From CAZBNB01 sp964493245 (lineage in GTDB: Bacteria; Pseudomonadota; Gammaproteobacteria; Legionellales; Legionellaceae), in assembly GCA_964493245.1 (NCBI GenBank), contig CAZBNB010000013.1:1-64000 (forward strand): a stretch of DNA of 64,000 nucleotides, given 5' to 3'. The position numbers and the translations under genes were made by a program. Positions 44,714 to 53,435 of this stretch are shown here, one piece after another (the first letter of the stretch is position 1; each line of letters opens with the position of its first letter). The notes below the pieces were generated by a model. It was not told the DNA's origin. It did no database searches and was given only the letters and a program-made list of their open reading frames with translations.

Positions 44714-46550
44714 GTCCATACCGCTAAACCAACATACCTCTCGAATACATTACTTTCGATTGGGTATTTTAGCGGCTTTTTTGATTATACTGTCTTTTCT
44801 ACTCATTCTACGCTTGGCTTATTTGCAATTTTCTCAATATAAACGCTATGCAACGTTATCATTGAAAAATCAAATGAGCATCATTCCGATTGCGCCCTCT
44901 CGTGGCATTATTTATGATAAAAATGGTGTTGTTTTAGCAGATAATATTCCTGTATACGTACTTGAAATTATTCCTGAGCGTGTCAAAAATCTTGCAGACA
45001 CACTTAAGCAACTTAAATCTTTACTGCCGAGTATTAATAACACCGATATCGAAAATTTTAATCGCGCCAAACAACAACATCATGCATACGATCCTATTCC
45101 CTTGAAGCTGAAATTGAGTCAAGAAGAAGTGGCTATTTTTGCGAGCAATCAATATCAATTTCCTGGTGTCAATATAAAAGCAGTATTTATGCGTTATTAT
45201 CCATTAGGAGAAATCAGCGCACATCTTTTGGGGTATGTTGGGCGGATTAATACACAAGAATTACAAAGTGTTGATGCTGTTAATTATCGCTCCACCAATT
45301 TTATTGGCAAATCAGGTATTGAAAAGTTTTATGAAGACCAATTACATGGAATGGTTGGTTACCAACAAATTGAAACCGATGTCAATGGTAGGACATTGCG
45401 TATCATTAGCAAACAAGCGCCTATTTCTGGAGCGAAGCTCTATTTAACAATCGATGCACGCCTGCAGCAAGCAGCTTATGATGCTTTACGAGATAAACGT
45501 GGTGCGGTTGTTCTCATGAGTGTTCATGATGGAGATATTTTGGCTATGGCCAGCTCACCAAGCTTTAACCCCAATCTATTTGTGAATGGCATTAGCAGTG
45601 CTGATTATGCTACTTTATCAAATGAAATTGATAGACCCCTTTACAACAGGGCTGTTCGCGGTTTGTATCCCCCTGCTTCAACGATTAAACCTTTTGTCGC
45701 CCTTGCTGGTCTCGATAAGGGATACATTCAACCCTCAACATCGGTTTACGATCCAGGCTGGTATCATTTACCTAATGTTAAACATGCTTATCGTTGTTGG
45801 CGACATACCGGTCATGGTGTCCTTAATGTGAAACGCGCCATCACAGTGTCTTGCGATACTTTTTTTTATCAGCTTAGCAACAAAATGGGTATTACAGCCA
45901 TGGAGGACATGTTATATCAGTTTGGTTTTGGACAATTAAGCCATATCGACTTAAATGAAGAGGCGCCTGGACTGATTCCCGGCCCACGCTGGAAAAGGCA
46001 AGCAAAAGGCTTACCGTGGTATCCTGGTGATACGATTATTACGTCTATCGGTCAAGGATTTATGTTAGCATCACCCTTACAGTTAGCGAATGCAACAGCC
46101 AGTATGAGCCAACATGGCCAACGTTATCGCCCGCATTTAATGAGCAGCATGATTTATGATCACAATAAAATTGTGACGTTTAAACCCAAAGAAGAATATC
46201 CTGTTCTTCTTAAAAATAATGAAAATTGGTCGACTGTGATTGAAGCAATGCATGCTGTGATTACAAATAATGAGGGCACAGGTTATCGTTTCGGGCGTAA
46301 TGCACCCTACTCTGTTGCCGCTAAAACAGGCACAGCGCAAGTTTTTAGTTTAAGCCAGAATGAAAAACGTAAATATGTCAACATTCCTGTCACTTTGCGT
46401 GATCATTCATTATTTATTGCGTTTGCACCGGTAGAAAATCCGCAAGTGGCTATTGCAACTTTGGTTGAAAATGACACAACAGCGTCACAAGTGTCGCGCG
46501 CCATTTTAAACGCTTATTTTAACCTTTATCCAGAAGAAAAACATGCATAG
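44697..46550 (+). CDS. mrdA: Penicillin-binding protein 2 (peptidoglycan transpeptidase)
   Basis: 617 residues. An N-terminal membrane anchor (LGILAAFLIILSFLLILRLAYL) is followed by the dimerisation domain and a transpeptidase domain with the three active-site motifs: SxxK in PASTIKP, SxN-type in VSCDTFF, and KTGT in AAKTGTAQVF. It builds the lateral wall with RodA in the elongasome. The start lies inside the end of rsfS and the stop overlaps rodA, so the three genes are translationally linked. Confidence 0.97.
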   Translation: MFQTNKSIPLNQHTSRIHYFRLGILAAFLIILSFLLILRLAYLQFSQYKRYATLSLKNQMSIIPIAPSRGIIYDKNGVVLADNIPVYVLEIIPERVKNLADTLKQLKSLLPSINNTDIENFNRAKQQHHAYDPIPLKLKLSQEEVAIFASNQYQFPGVNIKAVFMRYYPLGEISAHLLGYVGRINTQELQSVDAVNYRSTNFIGKSGIEKFYEDQLHGMVGYQQIETDVNGRTLRIISKQAPISGAKLYLTIDARLQQAAYDALRDKRGAVVLMSVHDGDILAMASSPSFNPNLFVNGISSADYATLSNEIDRPLYNRAVRGLYPPASTIKPFVALAGLDKGYIQPSTSVYDPGWYHLPNVKHAYRCWRHTGHGVLNVKRAITVSCDTFFYQLSNKMGITAMEDMLYQFGFGQLSHIDLNEEAPGLIPGPRWKRQAKGLPWYPGDTIITSIGQGFMLASPLQLANATASMSQHGQRYRPHLMSSMIYDHNKIVTFKPKEEYPVLLKNNENWSTVIEAMHAVITNNEGTGYRFGRNAPYSVAAKTGTAQVFSLSQNEKRKYVNIPVTLRDHSLFIAFAPVENPQVAIATLVENDTTASQVSRAILNAYFNLYPEEKHA

Positions 46551-47670
46551 AAACGCAAGCCATCCTGTTTATCGATTTACCAAACATGCACTGTATTTTG
46601 ATTTTCCACTACTGGGTTTATTACTCGCACTGATTGGCGTTGGTTTGGTTATCTTATACAGTGCCTCTAACGAAAATTTAGCGATGCTGCTACGTCAGGG
46701 CTTAAGATTAGGTTTGGCATTGAGTATTATGGTGTGCTTTGCATTTATTCCACCACACAAATATAAGTTATTTACGCCGTGGATTTATCTTATTGGTTTA
46801 ATGTTACTTTTAGCTGTGATGGTGATGGGGAAAATTGGTAAAGGCGCACAGCGCTGGCTTGATCTAGGCTTATTCCGTTTTCAACCGTCTGAAATCATGA
46901 AATTAGCGATCCCCATGATGGCAGCATGGTATCTGGATAATAAGCCCTCTCCAATTCAATTTTCTTCTTTTATTGCTGTTGCCGCGTTGATTTTTGTTCC
47001 CGCCCTTTTGATTGCAAAACAACCTGATCTGGGCACGGCTATCATGGTGATTTTTGCTGGTTTAAGTGTCGTTTTTATCGCGGGACTGTCTTTAAATATT
47101 ATGCTAATCGGTGTTGTTGGCGTTAGTCTATTAGCACCTTTGGTTTGGCATTTTATGCATGATTACCAAAAGCAACGTATTTTTACCTTATTGGATCCAG
47201 AGGCCGATCCGTTAGGCGCTGGTTATCATATTATCCAATCTAAGATCGCGATTGGCTCAGGTGGGGCTTTTGGCAAAGGCTGGCTGGTTGGCAGTCAGTC
47301 TCATTTAAATTTTTTACCTGAGCATGCGACTGATTTTATTTTCGCAGTGAATGGTGAGGAGTTTGGGTTTTTAGGCGGCATAGCCATTATTATACTTATC
47401 GCTTTAATTAGTTTACGCTGTTTACGAATCGCAGAAAACGCTGAAACAACCTACACCAGATTGCTAGCTGGTAGTCTAGGAATGACTTTTTTCCTCTCTG
47501 CTTTTGTCAACATGGGTATGGTGATGGGTATTTTGCCGGTAGTCGGTATTCCATTGCCATTAGTCAGTTATGGCGGTTCAGCCATGCTAACTTTTCTTGC
47601 TAGTTTTGGCATTTTAATGTCAATTCATTCGCACCGTATTCTTTTCATGCACGATAAAGGTAAATGGTAA
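46543..47670 (+). CDS. rodA: Rod-shape SEDS glycosyltransferase RodA
   Basis: 375 residues with about ten transmembrane helices. It carries SEDS-family signatures: RWLDLGLFRFQPSEIMKLA, AKQPDLGTAIMVIF, LNFLPEHATDFIFAVNGEEFGF and ILPVVGIPLPLVSYGGSAML. It polymerises lipid II as the partner of PBP2. The ATG overlaps the mrdA stop by eight bases. Last gene of the unit; the MdfA-like gene converges 18 bases downstream, with no clear terminator between. Confidence 0.97.
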   Translation: MHRNASHPVYRFTKHALYFDFPLLGLLLALIGVGLVILYSASNENLAMLLRQGLRLGLALSIMVCFAFIPPHKYKLFTPWIYLIGLMLLLAVMVMGKIGKGAQRWLDLGLFRFQPSEIMKLAIPMMAAWYLDNKPSPIQFSSFIAVAALIFVPALLIAKQPDLGTAIMVIFAGLSVVFIAGLSLNIMLIGVVGVSLLAPLVWHFMHDYQKQRIFTLLDPEADPLGAGYHIIQSKIAIGSGGAFGKGWLVGSQSHLNFLPEHATDFIFAVNGEEFGFLGGIAIIILIALISLRCLRIAENAETTYTRLLAGSLGMTFFLSAFVNMGMVMGILPVVGIPLPLVSYGGSAMLTFLASFGILMSIHSHRILFMHDKGKW

Positions 47671-47688
47671 ATACTGACGCCTGCTCGA

Positions 47689-48957
47689 TCAGCTGATGTG
47701 AACATTTACTTTTCGTTTATCATCTTTACGTCTTAACCACATCGTCGGAAAAAAGACGGCTAACATGGCGACACCTGTAAAGATAGCATACAAACCAAAA
47801 TAAAAATTACTGTGTGTTGTTGCATAAATTTTATTGGCTATTTCAATGCCCAACCCCTGTACACTCATAAAAATCATGCTAAACAGCGCGGACGCTGTGC
47901 CCTTGCTAACCGGTGTAATAAATAAGAGATATCGCACCATGGGTGAAGCAAAAAGGCCATAACCGAAAAAATAAGTGATGATCCCAGGAACCAGCCAAAT
48001 GTAGTCTTCTCCAAAATAGAGCGGCAATAAACCAACCGCTACCAATCCGATTAATCCAAATAAAGCACCCAGCTGAATCAACAGACGTAATGATAAGACA
48101 TGCGTTAATTTTATTAAGGCAACGTTTGCCAAAATAAAAGCACCAAATATTGGTACTTGCCATAACCCATATTGAATTAAGGTGAGTTTGGCATTATTAA
48201 CTAAAATAAGCGGCGATAAGCCTATCCAAGCAAGACAAACAACACCGAGTAACCCTAAAGACACCGAGCCTAAAATAAAGGGGGCATTTTTAAATAATTG
48301 AAAATAATTTGAGCACATGGATTTTAAGGAGAATTTAACACGTTTAATTTCCTCACCATCTTTTTTAATTTGCCCAACTGATTCGGGCATATAAACCCAT
48401 ATGCCCCATAAAGCAATTAATGATAAAGCCGCGATACCCAAAAAAATAGCTTGCCAACTGACATGGTCAATCAAAAAGGCACCAACCAATGGTCCCAGTA
48501 AGGGGGCTGATACAGAGACATTGGTCATTAAAGCCACTAAACGCACTGCATCCATTTCAGAAAAAATTTCTTGTAAAACCGCGTAGCCAATAACAGCAAT
48601 AAAACATAAACCCATGCCCTCAAAAAAGCGCATTACTAAAAATTGGTGCATATTTGTTGCAAAAGCAATCATTGTGGTAAATAAAAAGAACCATACCGCA
48701 CCAAACAACATAACCGGTCGCCGACCAAGATGATCTGAAATAGGTCCTAAAATAACTTGTAGGCTTGCACCACCTAGGACATATAGCATTAAGGAGGCTG
48801 CTACATTTCTTTCTGGCGCATGAAAACCATGCACAACTTGTAACATGCCAGGCATAATGAGATCATTGGCTATATACGTTAAGAATTCATAAAGCACTAA
48901 AAAAACGGCAAAACACAGCGCTTGTTTGCGTGTAATATTGATTAATGGTTGAGACAT
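47689..48957 (-). CDS. mdfA: MdfA-like MFS multidrug/proton antiporter
   Basis: 422 residues with 12 predicted helices. Helix 1 reads LYEFLTYIANDLIMPGML, very close to the MdfA region that contains the functional acidic residues; the loop 2-3 motif A is GPISDHLGRRPVML; the end of helix 5 has APLLGPLVGAF. E. coli MdfA exports cationic and neutral drugs and Na+/K+ in exchange for protons. A palindromic element lies just upstream of the start and may disturb its promoter. Confidence 0.9.
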   Translation of the reverse strand: MSQPLINITRKQALCFAVFLVLYEFLTYIANDLIMPGMLQVVHGFHAPERNVAASLMLYVLGGASLQVILGPISDHLGRRPVMLFGAVWFFLFTTMIAFATNMHQFLVMRFFEGMGLCFIAVIGYAVLQEIFSEMDAVRLVALMTNVSVSAPLLGPLVGAFLIDHVSWQAIFLGIAALSLIALWGIWVYMPESVGQIKKDGEEIKRVKFSLKSMCSNYFQLFKNAPFILGSVSLGLLGVVCLAWIGLSPLILVNNAKLTLIQYGLWQVPIFGAFILANVALIKLTHVLSLRLLIQLGALFGLIGLVAVGLLPLYFGEDYIWLVPGIITYFFGYGLFASPMVRYLLFITPVSKGTASALFSMIFMSVQGLGIEIANKIYATTHSNFYFGLYAIFTGVAMLAVFFPTMWLRRKDDKRKVNVHIS

Positions 48958-48974
48958 TTTTTTTCCATTTTTCT

Positions 48975-49130
48975 AGATCTGTTGACATTTGGGGCACTAG
49001 TCAAAAATCAAGATAATTTTATGCAAATTTTAACTTGAGTGAGGCGAATAGCCAGCTTATTTAACGAACCCAAGCCCAAAATTATCCTGTTTTTTGGTTA
49101 TGTCACCTATGATTGTCAACAGACCCTAAT
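48975..49130. repeat. 156-bp MITE-like element related to that at 39913
   Basis: The ends carry AGATCTGTTGACA and, on the other strand, AGGGTCTGTTGACAA. The centre GAGGCGAATAGCCAGC, followed by TATTTAACGAA, matches the element at 39913-40081. The right end, GTCAACAGACCCTAAT, is identical to the first 16 bases of the window. Non-coding, between the mdfA-like gene and tilS. Confidence 0.65.
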
Positions 49131-49168
49131 AGTTAAGTATCTTTAGATCGCCATAAGAGCATTTTTCT

Positions 49169-50491
49169 TCATGTTAGTGCATGAAGGTCATAATTTATCG
49201 TGAATCGTTCCACTTTTTTTATGAAATCCGTATCATCTGCTTGCGCATAACCAACGATCACTTTTAATTGGTTATTTACATAAATCAGCGGGATGTGGTT
49301 TCGCTTCCAAGGCGGTACTCCCCAAGTTTGAAACAATTTTTTTAAACTTTTATTTTGTCCATGCAAACGAAAACGCTCTCCACCCTGCCGCGTACGGATT
49401 TCAATACAAGCGTTTTTGGGAACAACAATACCCTGTTCAGCTGCGACAGCAATAAGGCGTGTACCACCATACCATGCTATAGGCTCCGGAAATTTTTTCC
49501 ACAGGGTTATTTCTTTCCCATCCTCTTTTGCAGCAGATACGTCCTTAATACATATAGACGACTTTTCAAGATAAAGCTTATTTCGATATCGTCGAATACA
49601 CACATTTTGCCAAGTTAACATAGGTTCTGCATCTTCACGCGCCAAAATGACTTCATTAAGAAGGCGATCTAAATGAGTTGCATTCGGTATAGGCACTGAC
49701 TGCCGCTGTAACCAAACATACAACACATTCAAAACACGGGCGGTATCTTCTAAACAAAGCGCTGACAGATCCAGCGTGTTAGCATCCTGTTGCGCTTTTT
49801 TCAAATCCATATCGGCCAAAAACTCTAAATTTTTTCTGGACAATTGGCATATCTTGGCGCAATCAGAAATATTTTGAACAACTTTGGGCCAGCGTTTACG
49901 TAAAACAGGCATGACTTCATGGCGAATATAATTTCGTGAAAAACGTGTGTCTTGGTTGCTTTCATCTTCAATCCACGTAAAAGCGTGCGTACTTGCATAC
50001 TGATACAGCGCATCGCGATCACATTCTAATAAAGGGCGAATTAACACCCCGTCAGCAAAGGAACGAATTGCAGGCATTGCAGCTAAACCATAGACTCCAG
50101 TACCACGACACAATTGTAATAACACCGTTTCAGCTTGATCATCACGGTGATGGGCCAACAGTAGCGCATCCGCAACACCCACATGGGATTTAAAAACTTG
50201 GTACCGTGCATCACGCGCTTGCTGTTCAATATTGTGTGTGTCGTCAAGATGTACAGCGACTGTTTTGAAAGATATTTGCCATTCCTGACATATTTTTTCA
50301 CAGTGTGATTGCCAATTTGTGGCATTCACACTTAAACCATGATTCACATGAATGGCAACCAATTTAGCTGCCAAATCAGGGTATTGTCGCAGTTGATGCA
50401 ACAATACTGTAGAGTCTAAACCACCGCTAAAACCAACATAGAGGGTTTGATATTGTGCTAGCTTTTCATGCCATGCACTAATCACAAGCAC
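49169..50491 (-). CDS. tilS: tRNA(Ile)-lysidine synthase
   Basis: 440 residues. The PP-loop ATPase motif GFSGGLDSTVLL opens the protein, followed by HVNHGLSVNA, the HHRDDQAETVLLQLCRG metal/ATP segment and LLECDRDALYQYA. The C-terminal domain has EPIAWYGGTRL and KKLFQTWGVPPWKRNHIPLIY. It makes lysidine at C34 of tRNA-Ile(CAU), which is essential for AUA decoding. Start is GTG, within the end of accA (14-base overlap), so the pair is co-transcribed as in many gammaproteobacteria. Confidence 0.97.
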   Translation of the reverse strand: MLVISAWHEKLAQYQTLYVGFSGGLDSTVLLHQLRQYPDLAAKLVAIHVNHGLSVNATNWQSHCEKICQEWQISFKTVAVHLDDTHNIEQQARDARYQVFKSHVGVADALLLAHHRDDQAETVLLQLCRGTGVYGLAAMPAIRSFADGVLIRPLLECDRDALYQYASTHAFTWIEDESNQDTRFSRNYIRHEVMPVLRKRWPKVVQNISDCAKICQLSRKNLEFLADMDLKKAQQDANTLDLSALCLEDTARVLNVLYVWLQRQSVPIPNATHLDRLLNEVILAREDAEPMLTWQNVCIRRYRNKLYLEKSSICIKDVSAAKEDGKEITLWKKFPEPIAWYGGTRLIAVAAEQGIVVPKNACIEIRTRQGGERFRLHGQNKSLKKLFQTWGVPPWKRNHIPLIYVNNQLKVIVGYAQADDTDFIKKVERFTINYDLHALT

Positions 50492-51431
50492 CCATAGCCA
50501 TTAATTTTTTATATCGACGCTCTAGTAGCTCTTTTGTCGATAATGCTTTGAGCTCTCTTAACTGCTGCGTAAGTGTGGTTTTTAAGTTCGCAGCCATCGC
50601 AACAACATCACGATGCGCGCCGCCTAAGGGCTCTTTAATGACCAAATCAATTAAGCCATTTTCTAATATTTTACTAGCAGTTATACCCATTGCACTCGCG
50701 GCTTCACTGGCTTTACTCGCGTCTTTCCAAAGAATAGATGCACAACCCTCTGGTGAAATCACTGAATAAATCGCATATTGCAACATAATCACGCGATCGC
50801 CTACACCAATAGCTAAAGCACCACCAGAACCAGCTTCACCAGTTACAACACAAATAACAGGCGTTTTTAACTGTGACATTTCTAACAAGTTTCTGGCAAT
50901 CGCTTCTGATTGATTGCGCTCTTCAGCGCCAATCCCAGGATATGCCCCAGCTGTATCAATAAAAGTAAAAATGGGTAATTGAAATTTTTCTGCCATTTTC
51001 ATCAACCGCAGCGCCTTACGATACTCCTCCGGTCTAGCCATACCAAAGTTGCGATATACTTTTTCTTTTGTACGCTTACCTTTTTGATGACCAAGGACAA
51101 TAACAGGCTCATCATTAAAACGCGCTAATCCACCAATAATAGCCGGTGCTGAGGAACTGTGTCTATCGCCATGTAACTCATGAAAATCAGTAAACAATTG
51201 CTCAATATAATCCGTGGTTTGTGGTCGCAACGGATGCCGTGCCATCTGGGCAACTTGCCAAGGCTCTAATTTAGAAAAAATATGTGTCGTTAACTCCGCA
51301 GATTTTTCCTCTAAGCGCCGAATTTCTTCGCCTAAATTGACTTCTGTATCGCTGTCAACCATTCGTAATGCTTGAATTTTTTGATTTAATTCTTCGATTG
51401 GCTGTTCAAAATCTAAAAACTGTAAACTCAT
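50478..51431 (-). CDS. accA: Acetyl-CoA carboxylase carboxyltransferase subunit alpha
   Basis: 317 residues, the standard size. Opening FLDFEQPIEELNQKIQ, RHPLRPQTTDYIEQLF, TFIDTAGAYPGIGAEERNQS and GEAGSGGALAIGVGD are family blocks. With AccD it transfers carboxyl from carboxybiotin to acetyl-CoA for fatty-acid synthesis. GAGGATGGTTGA precedes the ATG. It is divergent from the phosphopantetheinyl transferase-birA pair, 63 bases apart. Confidence 0.98.
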   Translation of the reverse strand: MSLQFLDFEQPIEELNQKIQALRMVDSDTEVNLGEEIRRLEEKSAELTTHIFSKLEPWQVAQMARHPLRPQTTDYIEQLFTDFHELHGDRHSSSAPAIIGGLARFNDEPVIVLGHQKGKRTKEKVYRNFGMARPEEYRKALRLMKMAEKFQLPIFTFIDTAGAYPGIGAEERNQSEAIARNLLEMSQLKTPVICVVTGEAGSGGALAIGVGDRVIMLQYAIYSVISPEGCASILWKDASKASEAASAMGITASKILENGLIDLVIKEPLGGAHRDVVAMAANLKTTLTQQLRELKALSTKELLERRYKKLMAMGACD

Positions 51432-51494
51432 TCAACCATCCTCATTGTGCAAGACCCTAAAAAGTAGCATAATTGCGCAAATAAATCAAAAAAG

Positions 51495-52274
51495 ATGACC
51501 ATTTTGCACTTGTTTCAACGATATCAACCAGCGCTGCTACCGCTCCCTCTGAAGTTTCAACGTCTTGACGAAACCGTCCGTTGTGAGCTTGATTCACGTC
51601 GTGTTGATATTTGGCAATATCCTCTACACGATTTGTGGCCAGAAGACCGAGCATTGCTGAATCAAACAGAAGCATTACGCGCCGATCGTTATTATTTCGA
51701 ACGCCATAGACGACGTTTTACTGTTGCCAGAGCCACGTTGCGCTTGATCTTAGCACACTACTTACCGGAAACCTCACCTGAAAAATTAATTTTTGATGAA
51801 AATAAATATGGCAAGCCGTTTCTTTTAGATTATCCTCACCTGACATTTAACCTCAGCCATTCAGAAGAATGGGCCTTGTTGGCAATTGGTCAAAATCATG
51901 CCGTTGGCATTGATTTGGAGTTTTTTTCTGGGCGCTCTTACATTGGGATTGGTGAGCAGTTGTTTTCACCACAAGAAAATCAATTATTTCAACAAGTTCC
52001 TTTTCATTTGCAAGCGTTGTCTTTTTTTAATATATGGGCACAGAAAGAAGCTTTTATTAAAGCGTGCGGGCTGGGTCTTTCTTACCCGACACAGACCTTT
52101 ACTGTAGGCCATCTACCGGTTACAAAAATGCTCATTGAAGATAAACATCATCATACTTGGTGGCACATGACCTCTTTTATGCCTCAAATCGGGTGTGCAG
52201 CGGCGGTATGTTATCAGCCTTGTATTGAAACCATTCGCTATATGCGTCTAGAGCCGAATCACTATCATGGATAA
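51495..52274 (+). CDS. 4'-phosphopantetheinyl transferase, Sfp/Gsp type
   Basis: 259 residues. Motifs of the larger Sfp-type class are visible: LTFNLSHSEEWALLAIG, the Mg2+-binding VGIDLEFF (GxDxE) and WAQKEAFIKACGLGLS (WxxKEAxxK). It transfers the phosphopantetheine arm from CoA to carrier proteins of fatty-acid, polyketide or nonribosomal peptide synthesis. No such synthase is adjacent. It overlaps birA by eight bases, so two cofactor-attaching enzymes share a transcript. Confidence 0.92.
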   Translation: MTILHLFQRYQPALLPLPLKFQRLDETVRCELDSRRVDIWQYPLHDLWPEDRALLNQTEALRADRYYFERHRRRFTVARATLRLILAHYLPETSPEKLIFDENKYGKPFLLDYPHLTFNLSHSEEWALLAIGQNHAVGIDLEFFSGRSYIGIGEQLFSPQENQLFQQVPFHLQALSFFNIWAQKEAFIKACGLGLSYPTQTFTVGHLPVTKMLIEDKHHHTWWHMTSFMPQIGCAAAVCYQPCIETIRYMRLEPNHYHG

Positions 52275-53082
52275 TATTAGCGCAGACTTAATTCGCACTC
52301 ATTGCATACCCCATGATCCCAAAGAGGCGCTTCACATCCACATCTTCGAATCGATTGATTCAACCAACGATTACTTAAAAAAGCGACCCTATCAACATGG
52401 CATTGATATTTGCTGCGCGAATACACAGACACAAGGTCGTGGGCGTTTGGGAAGGCAATGGTATTCACCACCAAAGGGGAATATATATTGCTCCATACGG
52501 TGGAAAATACCTTGCTCACTCAATCAATTGCCACCGATGAGCATCGTTACCGCTTTAGCGATTGTTGCAACATTCGAGTCATTATCTATTTCCCAACACA
52601 TTCAAATCAAATGGCCTAATGATCTATATTGGCATGAAAAAAAACTGGGTGGCATTTTGTTAGAGTCCATGACGGATACAGATGGGCAACCTTTAGTCGT
52701 GATAGGGGTTGGTTTAAATATCAACATACAAAGTCAATTAGCAGATACAGACAGTCAAATCGAGCGCCCTTGGTGCTCGCTACATGATATAACCAATCAA
52801 GGGTGGTGCCGCAATTTAATCATTGGCACCCTCTTTACTCATTTAGATCGTTTTTTAAAACAGTACTTAAAGCATGGCCTTAAGCCGCTTATACCTATTT
52901 GGGAAAAGGTAGACTGGTTATCAGGACAAATGGTTCGTGTTGCTTTGTCCAACACGCACTACATTGAAGGCATCGCTTCGGGTATTACGGAGACAGGGCA
53001 ATTACAAGTTTGTGATAATCAAGGCAAAATGCACTATGTGGCTTCGGGTGAAGCCATGTGCGTATCATATGGATGCTTATAG
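52267..53082 (+). CDS. birA: Biotin-[acetyl-CoA-carboxylase] ligase, no repressor domain
   Basis: 271 residues. The biotinyl-5'-AMP site is in TQGRGRLGRQWYSPPKGNIY; IKWPNDLYWHEKKLGGIL holds the catalytic Lys; the C-terminal SH3-like domain has VRVALSNTHYIEGIASGI. E. coli BirA is about 320 residues because of an N-terminal winged helix that represses bio genes; here the protein starts close to the ligase core, so it should be a class I ligase without DNA binding. It biotinylates AccB. Followed by a stem-loop. Confidence 0.95.
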   Translation: MDNISADLIRTHCIPHDPKEALHIHIFESIDSTNDYLKKRPYQHGIDICCANTQTQGRGRLGRQWYSPPKGNIYCSIRWKIPCSLNQLPPMSIVTALAIVATFESLSISQHIQIKWPNDLYWHEKKLGGILLESMTDTDGQPLVVIGVGLNINIQSQLADTDSQIERPWCSLHDITNQGWCRNLIIGTLFTHLDRFLKQYLKHGLKPLIPIWEKVDWLSGQMVRVALSNTHYIEGIASGITETGQLQVCDNQGKMHYVASGEAMCVSYGCL

Positions 53083-53084
53083 GA

Positions 53085-53119
53085 AGTAAGTGTTCCCTCT
53101 TGCGGAGTGAACACTTACT
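53085..53119 (+). terminator. Stem-loop just after birA
   Basis: AGTAAGTGTTC pairs exactly with GAACACTTACT around a 13-base loop, two bases after the birA stop. There is no long T-run, so it may be an attenuated terminator or an RNA-stabilising stem. Confidence 0.6.
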
Positions 53120-53284
53120 ATCCAATACGTAACCATCTAAAATCATACAGGGGCAACGATTGACGCCTCTCTTTCTGACAATGAATGCATTTGCCAGCAA
53201 AAAACTCACTTTGTTAAGTTCGTTTATCCTATCCCCTACAAAAAGAGTAGATTTTGGAAAAAACAGTGGTTTTTCCTACATTAC

Positions 53285-53307
53285 CAGACCTCCGGTCTGA
53301 CTTTTTT
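53285..53307 (+). terminator. Rho-independent terminator in the birA 3' region
   Basis: CAGACC-TCC-GGTCTG followed by ACTTTTTT, a compact stem with T-run on the plus strand, about 200 bases after birA. The rest of 53083-53435 (353 bp) shows no coding frame that I would support; a second weaker hairpin lies at 53392-53415. Confidence 0.65.
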
Positions 53308-53435
53308 GAATTAAACCATACATTCTGCATCATTAATGCTTCAGATGTCCGAATATGTGTATTTAATTAACAAAAAACCATTATTCGAGTTCAGTCATTT
53401 TGGCAAAAATGACTGTCTTAAAAAATTGATAGATT

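Noticed and set aside
53392..53415. Stem-loop AGTCATTTT/AAAATGACT as terminator of the tandem-repeat gene
   Set aside because: Position is plausible but there is no T-run directly after the stem on the minus strand.
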